From Trochalopteron elliotii (Eukaryota > Chordata > Aves > Passeriformes > Leiothrichidae): a stretch of DNA of 64,000 bases. The first letter of the stretch is position 1. Each line of letters begins with the position of its first letter. Both the position numbers and the translations under genes were made by a program. The DNA is taken from NCBI GenBank assembly GCA_024734555.1, contig JANPWX010000080.1:5168164-5232163 (forward strand). Reading direction: 5' to 3'. The notes under the pieces were generated by a model. The model saw only the letters and a list, made by a program, of their open reading frames with translations. It was not told the DNA's origin and did no database searches. Below are positions 53,161-64,000 of this stretch, piece by piece.

Positions 53161-54255
53161 GACAAGGTATAGAAGCAAATTTCTAAAGAACCTCAAGACT
53201 TCATGACTGAGGTTTTGTTTCTAATATTAAAAATATCTGCAGTTCTTGAAAGCAAAATACCAAAAACCAACTGGCACAGGAGATTTTATAAAGTGCTTTG
53301 CTAGTGGAAACATGTTCACCATCCTTTTGTAGTAATGAACTTCATACATTAAGTTGTATGTGACCATCTGCAGGGAATGGGTTCCATTAAAGAGTCAATA
53401 GATAAAGATCTGCTTCAGCCCAGACTTTTGAAAACATTTCTTTTAATTTAAAGTAGATTAAAAAAGGAATTTGTTTAATATTATTCTCTTATCACTCTGA
53501 AATATATATTTGTATATTAATCAATCCTTTATTTTTATAACTTCTAAAGAACTGTTTAGATCTAAAGAGCTGAGGTCAGATCTGATACAAGACTGGTGGG
53601 ACAGTCATTTTATAACTGAAAGATTATTTTGTGAATACTTTGAGAAAGATCTGGTTCTTGTTTTATTTAATTGCCAAAAAGACTGAGATTTGCTTAACTG
53701 GCACTATGATTTTGGAGGCTGTGGGAAGAAGATGCTTTCACAGGTTTGTCACTTCATAGAGATACCTGGAATCCAGACTTTCTAGGATCAAATTAAAGTG
53801 GTAGAAATCACCCATGCAGAAGAACACAGATTTAAATTCAAGCTAATCTGGCTCTGTACCATGTAAAATTCCAACTACAGTAGTTTTCTCATAGCAACTT
53901 TGAGTTAAGCAGTTGTCTTCCTCTGAGGCTCCTGGGTTTGGAACAATCCTGCACTTAACCTTAGGAGTATGTATAGAACTATTAAAATCAAAGGGAGTAT
54001 CGAGGTGCAAGTTTGGCAGATCAGAGCATAAACACAATGCATCAACCATTCTACCTATGGCATCTGACTTATTTGAAAAGTATGCTTTAATTTCACCCTT
54101 TTAGCACTTAAACTATGTGAAATGCTGAGCAATTTCCTGTCCACATTGCCTTCTCAGGAAGTGTCTGGGATCTCAGATGAAGCCCAGTATTTTTACCAGT
54201 GAGGCACTGTAAATATGTAGTTGTTGATAAATCCCACTGTTGCGTTGTCTGTTAA

Positions 54256-54261
54256 AATAAA
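54256..54261 (+). terminator. Middle polyadenylation signal AATAAA
   Basis: A canonical hexamer about 1.34 kb after the stop, followed by AT-rich sequence with T-rich runs. Its use is unproven. Confidence 0.35.
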
Positions 54262-54487
54262 GCACTAGTCTGAATTTTATTTATATTAAAGGAAATCTTT
54301 TTTTAGTAACAGTCAATTTTGGTTTTTATCTTTTTTTCCTTATACACAAGGTTTTCACTGTATGCACTGCAATTGCAGGCTTCATTAAGTATGTTCCATG
54401 CCTGTGTCAAGTTTTTTGAAAAAAGTGTAGTCTATTTTTCAGAAACTACTAAAGAAATCTCCTGATCCTTTGAATGTAAAATATGTG

Positions 54488-54493
54488 AATAAA
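54488..54493 (+). terminator. Distal polyadenylation signal AATAAA
   Basis: A canonical hexamer about 1.57 kb after the stop, followed within 15-30 bp by a T-rich stretch. It is taken as the main 3' end of ADGRL4 by inference. Confidence 0.5.
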
Positions 54494-55094
54494 CTGGAGC
54501 GCTTTGCTTTCACATTTTGACATTTCCATTCATTTAAATAAATACAGTGGTAAAAGTTCTTATTGTTATATATCATTTGCCCTCAATTATTTGCTGTATT
54601 TCCTTTGCTGTTGTATATGTTCTTCTAAGGTTGGGAAATGCAGATACATATTACTTAAAAGAGTATTTTTAGAAGGATATCTACCAGCCCATCATTTTTA
54701 ATCTCCTGCAGAACTGTAACCTATAGTAAGCTGATCTGGACAAAGCATCTCTAGTAACTATATAATGACTTCAGCATGCTCAGGGAGATTGAAAAAAGTT
54801 CCTTGGAAAGAAAAAACATCATAAATGTCTAGCTTACAATAGTCTTTGCAATAAAAGAACATCTTTTATAGGAAAACTGCTCTCCTGTCTCTGGGTCAGA
54901 TCTTCATTGAAACACTGTTTTCCTTACAAACAAGGATGAGTTTTCATCTTTTAATACAGTACATAAAGAGAAGAAAAAATTTTTTAGATCCGCTGTCTCA
55001 GACCCTGAAGGATATTGCAATTGTCCTTCCTGGCACATGCAGATGTACTCACAAGAAATTAAAGGGTTTATTTGTCACAGCCTTTAGTTACATG

Positions 55095-55377
55095 AACTCC
55101 AACCCAGCAGAGAGAGGAGGACAGACATTGGACATAAATTGAAAAAAGAAAGGTTTCCACAAGATATGAGGAAAAACCTTCTCACCATGAGGACAGTCAA
55201 GTGTTGGAAAGGATTACCCAGAAAGTTTGTAGAGTTGTGTTAAAATCCTTAGAGGTTTTTAAATCTGTATAAAATTCCCAGCAACCTGATCTCAACCAGA
55301 CCCTGCTCTGAGGAGAAAGGTGGATGAGATGACCCTCTGAGATCCCTTCTAGCCTGGATTGTTCTATTAGTCTATGG
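55095..55377 (+). mobile_element. CR1 LINE 3' end fragment
   Basis: The order of motifs matches the CR1 3' end: gaggaaaaaccttctcacca, accatgaggacagtcaag, acccagaaagtttgtagag, accctgctctgaggag, gatgagatgaccctctgaga, cccttctagcctgga, ending in ttctatta-gtctatg. CR1 is the dominant LINE of birds and other sauropsids. The element is 5'-truncated, as most CR1 copies are, and has no reverse transcriptase remnant here. Sense orientation, about 0.6 kb past the ADGRL4 3' end. Confidence 0.88.
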
Positions 55378-55756
55378 TTTCAAATCAGAAAAATAACAAT
55401 CAGGCATTAGTCACAATTTTGTTATGAAAACTTGCACTCAAATGCTATTCAAACTGTTTTTCCAAAAATAAATTCATTTAATCTATTTATCAGATCAGTT
55501 AGTTGACTGGTTTGAAAACTAAGAATTTTGTTCAACAATTTTTAAGATTATACACCTTTTAGAGGCATGTGACACATCCAGTGGGGCCAACAGGAAAAAT
55601 AAAAAAGTAAAAACAAATCAGTGATTGACCAGAGAGATAAAAAGTAAAATGTTAAGGTTTTGCTTTGAAAGTAAATGCTTGATGAAGAATTTTTTTCTAT
55701 TAAACCAAACAGAAATTTGTGTTGAGCGTTGCATTTCAAGGTGTGTTTCAGAACAC

Positions 55757-55778
55757 AATAAATAAATAAATAAATAAG
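55757..55778 (+). repeat. AAAT microsatellite
   Basis: Tandem aaat units about 380 bp after the CR1 fragment. Confidence 0.8.
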
Positions 55779-58700
55779 GTAAAGACTCATGTATTCTGAA
55801 ATAAATATTCCCTCAAAGAAATAGAATTGTATTTCAAAGAAACTGCAATATCCCTATGGCCATTGGGAGGTTCAGTCTTCTGGAGCTGTGCTAATAAACA
55901 GATCTTCTGTGCTCTTTACCTATTAGAATGAAGGAAGTGGTCATTTGACACAAGATAAATACAGTGCAAATTTATTTCAGACTTTTCTCCAGCCTCCAGT
56001 TGTTACAGGCCTTCAACTCAGGACACGGTGATGCTCCAAAGCCAGGACTTTGGACACTTGTGCACCTTGTTGACCACACGTAAAAAGCAATGCTGCACCT
56101 GAAGCAGAACAAATACTTTCATGGCTGATTCCTCCATCTGCTACATGCCCAGTATCATTGTTCTCATCAATAATGTCACTTTTTATATCTTTATCATAAT
56201 AGCTCCTTAAAGACCAGTTCATAGTCACACTCTTTCCATGTGCCAGTTAATCCTAGGAGAAGCCCTACCTCCTTCTTTGAAATCTCTATAGAGGAGATTA
56301 AAAAGTCAAAACCCATGAAGAAAGTTAAAACTTTCCTCTGGAAAGAGGTGCTAGGAGGAGGGCCACTGGGCAAGAAGTTCCTCCAGCCTGTGTTATTCTT
56401 TTCCCTGATTTCTCATACATTCTGTGCTGTGCTGTGAGATTACAGAAGCGACAGTGCCACTCACCAGTCACCCCCATGCAATTTTTATAGAAAATTAAGC
56501 CCTTAAGATGGATGCAGACTTGAAAACAGCTGATCATCAATGCACTGATCATCCATGTAAACACAAGCAAATTGTCAAGTGCAAATGTGCTAAAGCATTT
56601 TTTCGAGTTGCCTGGCTCTCTGCCAGCTCAGCCCTCACAGCCATCATTGAGGGCAGCCTGTCCATGAAGATGCACTCACAGAAGGAGGGGACTGCTGTTT
56701 CCAGACTCTGTATCTCCATGACAACTCTCCTGAACAAACCTTATGGAGAACCAAGAGCCCTTGACAGATCCAGACTTTGCCAAGAGTCAGGTCCATGGCC
56801 ACACATGGAACCTGGAGGCTCTGGAACTGCTCCTTCAAAACAAGCTGCACCACGTGACTAATATGAAATACAATTATTCCATCAACTTTACTGCTACACA
56901 GCAATATTGACAGCAGCAGTCCTACTGGGCCAGAAGAACAGAAAGTATGAAAAAAAAAATCCTTACACACCAAAGAGTAACAGTAACATTTGAGAATGTA
57001 CTTTCTTTTTTCCAAGTGGAACAAAAAAATCCTTTAAAAGCACACTGAAATGATTATGAAACATAAATTATTACTGGTTCTATTTATGATAACAATTATG
57101 TTTTGTAGAGGCCTTATTTTACATCTTCCCAATACAGGGTTGCATTTTTCCCAGAATTCCTTTTCCAGAACTACCCCTTTAAATTTGCCAGAAGCTTTAC
57201 TTCTGCAGATGTGGTTTTACAGCTCCTTGGTTTTTTTCTTGCCTTGCTGGTAAGTACTCAAATTTTATTGTATTTACTCTTCTGGATTCCCAAGGAAAAA
57301 GTGTATTTTCATCAAACATAGGGGAAGCTCCTCTGTTTCTCAAAGCATTGCTGAATATTCTAATCAAACTAGCTCCAAGACTGACCATCAGTCTTCACTG
57401 TAGGGCTGTAGGCACCTCCCTCCAATGTAAGCCTTTGTATTTATTGTAACTATTTATATAAATGCTGCAGTCAGCTCTATATCCACATAAACCTAACACC
57501 TTTTAAATTAATTTTGTAAGACTTTTGTCTTGAATAATTTAGTCAAATCCAAGTTGATTATAAACTGTTCTTCTTTATAATAACTAAATTTGAAAACTGT
57601 TTTTAAGAGACAATCCAGTTTACTTTGTTAAAATTAGTTATATTTTAATCTGGGCAGGGATGTTTTCCTCCTGTGTCTGCCCCACCATTATTTGGTCTAA
57701 TGGATTGAGTTAAAGGCAACAATCTTCAAAATCCCATTCCTCTCTCTCTTTGAATGTTTCTGCACTAGGCAGACTTCTGGCATCACCTTGGCTTCTGCTG
57801 GGTTTCAGAAATAATTGTTGATGATACAGTAAATTTGTTTTCTCTCCCTTGTGTTTAAATCCCAATCTTACAAACACTCATGTATTTGTTCAGTTTTATG
57901 CACGACTAAATCTTTGGCGTTAATGAGGCTGCTCATGTGCATAAAGTTAAGCATATGTGCAAGTGTTGTATGATCAGGGTCTTAGGATGCCAATTTGTAG
58001 TAATAACAGATTTGCATAAACTCATGATCCCAAGCACTGGGCTTCCTGCTCATTATCACTAGTGGAATTAATTTAACTGTTTTTCATTCTATGATGTTTA
58101 TGAACCTTTTCTTTCATTTTTTTTTTAGTGAACTTCAAGTTGTTTTGATTACCCCTCCTCAAACATTTTTGATTTTGTCCCTGTCACTTAACATACGTGG
58201 TGTGGGGTTTTTGCCTCCACTTACAAATGCCCACCTTAGCCATGTTAGCATGAGCTCATTTATGCTCAAGATGAAAGATCAGGTCACACTTCTTAAGCTG
58301 AAAATATGCTCCTTGCTGTGTAAGAGAGCAATAGAAATACCAATTGCAAATACCCAGCTAGGACTCATCAAAATCCTGTGCACAAATCATGGCTTCTTCT
58401 GTCAAGGGGTTAGGCCCTAAATGAAGTGAGTAGCAGCTGCAACCCCTTTAGTATAGAAGCCTGCTCAGGGAGAGGCAGCTTGTACTCCTCTCTGGCAGGT
58501 GGGTCGCATTGAAGCAGAAAAAAGTAAAGTATATCCTCACTGAAATTACAGTGCATGTCCTACTGAAGGATAATCTCCCTTCTGATGCTCAGCTCTCCTT
58601 TGTCTTCATTATAATTGACACTTAATACCTATAATACAACTTTTAGAGCCTTTGGGGTTTGATTCCTCATTCTCAGAAGCAGTACTGCATTTACTCCCTC

Positions 58701-60388
58701 TCTAAATGGATGGGGCAGGACCTGATGTCCACCCTTCCCTGGCAGGTACTGATGAAGACACAGGTACCCAGGGACCCTCCCTCCCTCTGTGGTGCACCCA
58801 GCTCCCACAGCTGACCTGCACTTGTCTTCCAGCCCCAGCACAGCTGAGAAGGCTGGAGTACAACATTTGGCTTTGGAGTGAGTAAGGGATACCCATGATG
58901 CAATAGGGAAACAAAGGTAAAAACAGTGATAATTGGTGAGTAGCAAAACAAAGGCATGAATGAGTCCTAATCCTAATAAATAAAGATTTCAAAGGTGGGG
59001 GGAAAGATAAAAGAATAAATTCTGGAACACAATAGATAGTTGAGAGCTATCATCTAGAGAACCTCATGGTTCCCTACCTGAATAACTGTATTTGCCTAAA
59101 GGAAAGGGGAGTAGTGCTGGGGAAGAGGAGCTGGTAGCACTCAAACGAGGCTCACAGTGTGGGGGCAACACAAACAGATTATGGATTATTAGAAAAATGA
59201 GAGAAGCATCAAATGGTAATTTTGTAAGAGTGTCTTCCCTGAAGCTAAACAAAAGTGAAAAAAAAATCAACTGATCCTTGAAGCAACTCCCAATTACATT
59301 CCATATGTTATCTTTTCAATGAATTATTTGTGTGCAAAATTTCTAGACTAAAAATATTATGCATTAGTAAATCAGACAGCATAATCTTGCAGGAAGATTA
59401 GGGAAAAGTTTACAGTAAGAGAGAAAAAGGGAAAGACCCTGTGGTTCTGCACAGCTTTCCCAAAACCATATGAGCCTGTGAGATCTGCTTATACTTATAT
59501 ATGTTGCATGGCTTGAATGGTCTTGTTTAGTTGTTTTTTCTCCTTTAAAACAATTGTTTTCTTCAGAAAGACATTGTGTGCATGGAATACATGTGCTGTG
59601 AGCTACAAATGAGTACTCCTTCTGAATCTGCCAACCTTAGGCTGCATCCATGTCAGAGATATTTTCTCTGCACGTGTTGTATGTCTGTGCAGAGAATTAT
59701 GAACAGAAATGTGCTCTCTGCTCATGCATAGTGTACAAGTTACATAAAACCATGTTTTAAAGTAAGCTATCCTTTCAAGTGGTCAGTATTATCTTAACTA
59801 CCTGAATGACCAAAAAGTTAGATTCTCCCTACTATGTGCTGTCTATGTCAAGGCCATTCACAAATGATCCCATGCTTTGTGGCTATTTTAGGCCTCCTCC
59901 CCAGACCAAAATCAAAGCAATACCAACAGAGGATGGTACAAGTGACAGATGTACCAAGTCTCTTCTCTGCCCAGGAGCTGCTGGGGAAGGATTGTGTGCG
60001 GTGACAACGAAGCAAAAACCTCTTCTCCAGGCCCTGTACAGTGCCAGTGCAGGCTGACCTCAGAGACTTAACCTGTCAGGTTCTGCATATAACTGATACA
60101 GGCTGGCTGACAAAGCAAATGTCCTCTCCAGGAGTGCAGCCACATTTCAGGCCTCCCCTTTCTATATCAGGAAGAGAGGAAGGGAATTTCTACCAAAGGC
60201 ATACTCCAGAGGTGGTTCTCAAATATGTTGAATGGAGATGATGAAAAATTCTGTCCACTTTCATGACAAAAGCAGTGGCTGAGATGTGTCCTGGGTTCAG
60301 GTTATTTTAGGTGTCAGTTGTAATAAATGCACTGGAATAGCAGGGCTGATTCCAGGACAGAATTAGTGCCCAGCTCTGGCTGGGGCAG

Positions 60389-60808
60389 GTGGCTGTGTCT
60401 GTGCTGTCTGGACAGAGGGAGGCCTGTGGGCTGCAGCTCAGGCCATTCCCAGTATGCCACCCCAGCAAGGCAACATGCTCTGGGGCTCTGGAGGAGCAGC
60501 AAAAGCCAAGCTTCAGGCTCCCAGGGAAAGCTGCACTGGAATTCTGTGACAAAGTGGAGGGGGATAAGGAAAGTAATGTTCTTGGTGGTGAGGGCATGTT
60601 TTCTGTGATCTGTACCACTGGCACAGTTAAGAGTGCTCCCGCGGGGTCCTGGGATTTCAGAGTTCTTTACTTTAGGGACCCTACATTTCAAATTGTAACA
60701 CCCACATCTGTCCCTAATGAGGGCAGCAAAACTTTGGAGATTTCTGAGAGCCAGATGGAGCCACAGAGAGCAGTATCTCTGAAGGCCAGCCCAGGAGGAA
60801 GGCATTAA
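60389..60808 (+). other. Unassigned 139-codon frame in GC-richer patch
   Basis: Open from ATG at 60389 to a TAA stop at 60806-60808, in a patch richer in GC than its surroundings, which lengthens frames by chance. Reverse-strand frames of up to 163 codons overlap it. I recognise no domain, and no splice or promoter signals support it. Probably not a gene. Confidence 0.15.
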
Positions 60809-62256
60809 CTCTCTTAGTGCTGGTGGAGAAGCAGGAAAACCAATTAATAGTACAAAATAAATGAGTCTCTGTGTGTCTCAAAGCCTTAACTGCAATTATT
60901 TTCAGTACAGCATGCTTTCTTTACCAGCCCTTGAACACACAGTCACAAGGGGAGTGCACAAAGAGGTCTCACTGTCTCTTTGCAGGTGCTGCAAGGTGGA
61001 GGGTCTGGAACACAGGTCTGCAAGGGCACAAACGGGAGCGAGGAGCATCCCATTGTGTCCCGCCTTTTGCAAGGCAGGAACTTCCCTTTCTTAAACAGCT
61101 TTGTTCCCCTACCAGGGGCTGCTCTCTGAGGCTGCATCTGATTGCAGTTTCCAAGCCCTGGCTTGATTTTTGCAGACGCTATTCCTGTAACAGACAAGCC
61201 TGCTCCTCTGCCACGTATTTGTTTAAATGGGTTCAAAAGTTCTCAGCTTCCTGACAATTTTTTTCCCCCTTTGTTTTATACCAATTAGTTAATTTGCTAA
61301 CATCACCCTCCATATCTTCTGATCTTAGGCAAGCTGGCTGGGTTTACTGGTGCCTTTATCGCCGCATTACAGCCAGCAGTGAGGAATGCAGGTCAGAAGG
61401 GAAACAAGAAGGGATGGGTCTTTTGAAATGGGGAGGAACAAGGTCAGGGTTGTGGGGCAAACAGGAGAGGGTGGAAGTACAGAAAAGGGATGTACTTGAA
61501 AAACAAACTCATGCTGCACTAATTCAACTGTTATTCAGCTTTATCCCCCTCTGCTTATACATTGCTAGAAATGTCTTTTTATCTCCCTTTGTCTCTTTTT
61601 CTTATTCTGTCTATTATAAAGTCTTCATGAAACCACTTATTTTTGTTATACATTTTATAAAATGCTCTATTTCACAACACACTTTTATTAACTTCTGATC
61701 AAGAAGTCTGTTTCAAATGAAAACATTAGAACCGATCAGAAATGGGAACATTTTTCACAAAAGGTGATGTTTTTTGTTTTGAGAACACTTAACTTTTTAG
61801 TCAGAATTTTTGTCCTAGCCAACAAAGAGCTTTTTTATCTCTTTCCCAGTTACTCCAGATTTACAAGAGTGAGAATGAAAACAGACTGCAATTTTTGTCC
61901 TCATTACAAAAGGGACGGAGATTTACAAGAAAAAGATTCATTGAGCAGTTATATTAGAATAAAATTGTGCTGTTTGGCTTTGGTTGCTTTGTGGTTGTTT
62001 ATATCAGTGGAATCATCAGAGACACTCACATTTTGTTTTTTCCACTATTCTGCATGTCCTTGGTAAACAGGACAGACCTGCTTTATATCTCACAATGTTC
62101 TTCCAGGTCATGGTTGAGCACAGAGGCATGACCATGAGGAAACTTGCCTTTACTTCTGCCAATCACATACCAGTCGATAAAAGGAAATCCATTTTCTTTC
62201 TACCTAGCACTAAAGTGGAAGAAGAAAGGTTCTCTCTTTTTTCCTTTTTTTATTTA

Positions 62257-62292
62257 TGTGTGTGTGTGTGTGTGTATGTGTGTGTGTGCATG
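62257..62292 (+). repeat. TG dinucleotide microsatellite
   Basis: About 16 tgtg units with one ta interruption. It lies in the downstream flank. Confidence 0.9.
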
Positions 62293-64000
62293 CAGCAAAG
62301 CAAACAAAAGTTTAAAGGAAACTTTTTCAAATAACTCTTTTTCCTGGCATAACTTTCTCTGCCTTCTGTTGGCTGAAGGGCATTGTAATTCATGCAATAA
62401 AAGGGGAAAAGATCTGCTGGTAGAGATTGTTTACTTTAAACTTCTGTTTGTTTTGCCTCCACTCCGGGGAAAGAATGTAATATTTCTATAAAGCTCTGTT
62501 AATTTTTTTTCTTCCTTTGACTGACTTGAGCACTGGAGAAAGCACCCGACCAACAAACAGGAAACCAAAGTACTTTTCAACCCTGTAGGACAGAGATAGC
62601 ATGAACTGTTGCACTGCAAGCTGCTTTTAATTGATCCTGTTTGTGAGTGAATGGATGTTACCTGGTTATAACCCACATGCTTGGGTCAAAATTTTCAAAC
62701 CTGTCTCCTAAGCTCAAGCACCTCACTGAAATCGGTGATGGAGTTACTAAACCATTTCAGATAATAATTAAAAAAAAAAAAAGAAACATAAGCACCAAAC
62801 TGGGTGTAATCAGTAGGTCATCATTTGTGGAAATACTGGGTTTCAGATCCAGTTTCCAGGCTGACAGACCAGACATGTAGATCTAGAAGCTGGTCCTTAC
62901 ACGAGGACAGAGGTCCATCAGAGGTCAAAGTGCCTCGGTGGTTGCAGGCCACTAGCAGTGATTTGAGGTGCCTCATCACTTTGTGGGGAGCAGCTCATAG
63001 ATTGCCCACACTATAGCAACTGGAAACTGAGTTTCACTTTTCCCTTGTCACTTGCTATGGGCTCTGTGTGTGTGTGTTTCCTCCTTACTGAAAGAGGTTG
63101 AGACTGAGAACATGGAAAGGGTCATATGGACTAAATGCTCAGTCCAGAGTGGTGTATTTCAGGATGGTGTGGTATCTGATACATTGCATTTTTTTCTCAT
63201 ATATATGAATTAGTTTAGAAAAAGAGGAGCACAGGAGCAGTCTGTCCTTTTAACAGAGATGTGATTAGGAAGGCAATTGCTATCACTGTGTGCTAGATTC
63301 AGCATTTCTGGGAGATGTAACCTACATCCAGTTGTATAATAACAGAGCAAGGGTTGTTTTTTACACTCTTGATTCATAGCAAACTGCAATGGTGACACTG
63401 ATCCACTTATCCTAACCAGAGCAGTGGGTCCAGGTAGCATGTGCTCCAGCTCCTGTAAGGGTTCAGATCTAGACCTCTGACTTTTTGGGAGTGTTTGTCA
63501 GAAACCTGCCACTCAGCAGAGTAGGGGTAAGTTTTCCTGACAAATCTCAGCTGCTGAAGCAAGAAATCATGGGCCCAAGACAGGTCTGAATGTCTCTCCC
63601 TTTGGAAGTGCCTGAGACAGTAGGTGGAAGCCTGTGCTCTGACAGCTCCCTCCAAAACTTCCTTCACCCCACCCCCATCTCTTCATTTATCACTGGTACG
63701 GGTGAGCAGGAAAGGAGCAGAAAGAGTGACAGAACAAAAATAGCCCTGAGACTGGAGACCAGCAGTCAAGGCTCCTTCTTGCTGCTGACTCAACTGTGCA
63801 GCTTCACTGACAGGTGCTCCAGCTTTCTTACCCACAAAGACATGTCAGGGAAGGGACAAGCAATTCTTCTTCCCTTTCTCTTTCTGCTAGAAGAGTAAAG
63901 TTGACTCTATGATGTTTTTGAGGCACTCTGTGCTGGTGGCCATGGTTGTTCACTGGCTTCCCCTTTCAAACTGTGCCAGGCAGGGGACTTGAGTGGCACT

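Larger units (their letters stand above)
52916..54510 (+). other. ADGRL4: ADGRL4 3' untranslated region (approximate end)
   Basis: This is AT-rich sequence directly after the stop. AATAAA signals occur at 53155-53160, 54256-54261 and 54488-54493. A short transcript (about 0.25 kb of UTR) and a long one (about 1.6 kb) are both possible. The end is set roughly 15-20 bp after the last signal and is inferred, not observed. Confidence 0.55.
54511..64000. other. Downstream flank, no recognised gene
   Basis: It contains a CR1 fragment, simple repeats and a GC-richer patch (60290-60810). No exon of a known neighbour could be identified. Frames up to 139 codons exist but lack family resemblance. Confidence 0.5.

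Noticed and set aside
60943..61254. Cysteine-rich overlapping frames of 77-127 codons
   Set aside because: Both strands and several frames are open together, as GC-richer non-coding DNA allows; no domain seen.

Overview
This is AT-rich vertebrate nuclear DNA, very probably from a bird. The evidence is one large split gene with GT-AG introns, a CR1 LINE 3' end, two solo LTRs that open TGTCCTGG, and very old MIR/L2-like and hAT-like relics. A songbird is my guess from the LTR style, but nothing in the window proves it. There are no bacterial or organellar features, operons or CRISPR arrays.

The one gene I can demonstrate is ADGRL4 (ELTD1/ETL), an endothelial adhesion G-protein-coupled receptor, on the + strand. 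Fourteen coding exons lie between 18818 and 52915, and every splice phase joins without a frameshift. Together they encode 675 residues: two calcium-binding EGF-like domains, a stalk and GAIN domain, a GPS autoproteolysis site (CNHL|THFAVLM), seven transmembrane helices and a short cysteine-rich tail. The signal peptide and first, non-calcium EGF exon were not found. They either lie 5' of the window or are hidden in the first 18.8 kb. A 3' UTR of about 1.6 kb follows, with three AATAAA signals.

Layout. 1-18817: no recognisable exon; it holds an MIR/L2-like relic, a 620-bp solo LTR (8557-9176) and a perfect 49-bp tandem duplication (10671-10770). 18818-36098: eleven ADGRL4 exons covering EGF domains to TM5. 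36099-50579: one 14.5-kb intron splitting the TM5 coding sequence, with a 144-bp hAT-like MITE, a second solo LTR (42632-43319), CpG-containing stretches that could be conserved elements, and a 400-N gap beside a TTTCC microsatellite. 50580-52915: the last three exons. 52916-about 54510: 3' UTR. 54510-64000: non-coding flank with a CR1 fragment (about 55095-55377), simple repeats and a GC-richer patch with an unassigned 139-codon frame.

I found no undescribed system. The best leads are the retained three-EGF architecture, the related LTRs that both landed at CCTT, the hAT-like MITE and the possible conserved elements in the giant intron. Residue numbers count from the first ADGRL4 residue encoded here (D1), not the true initiator.
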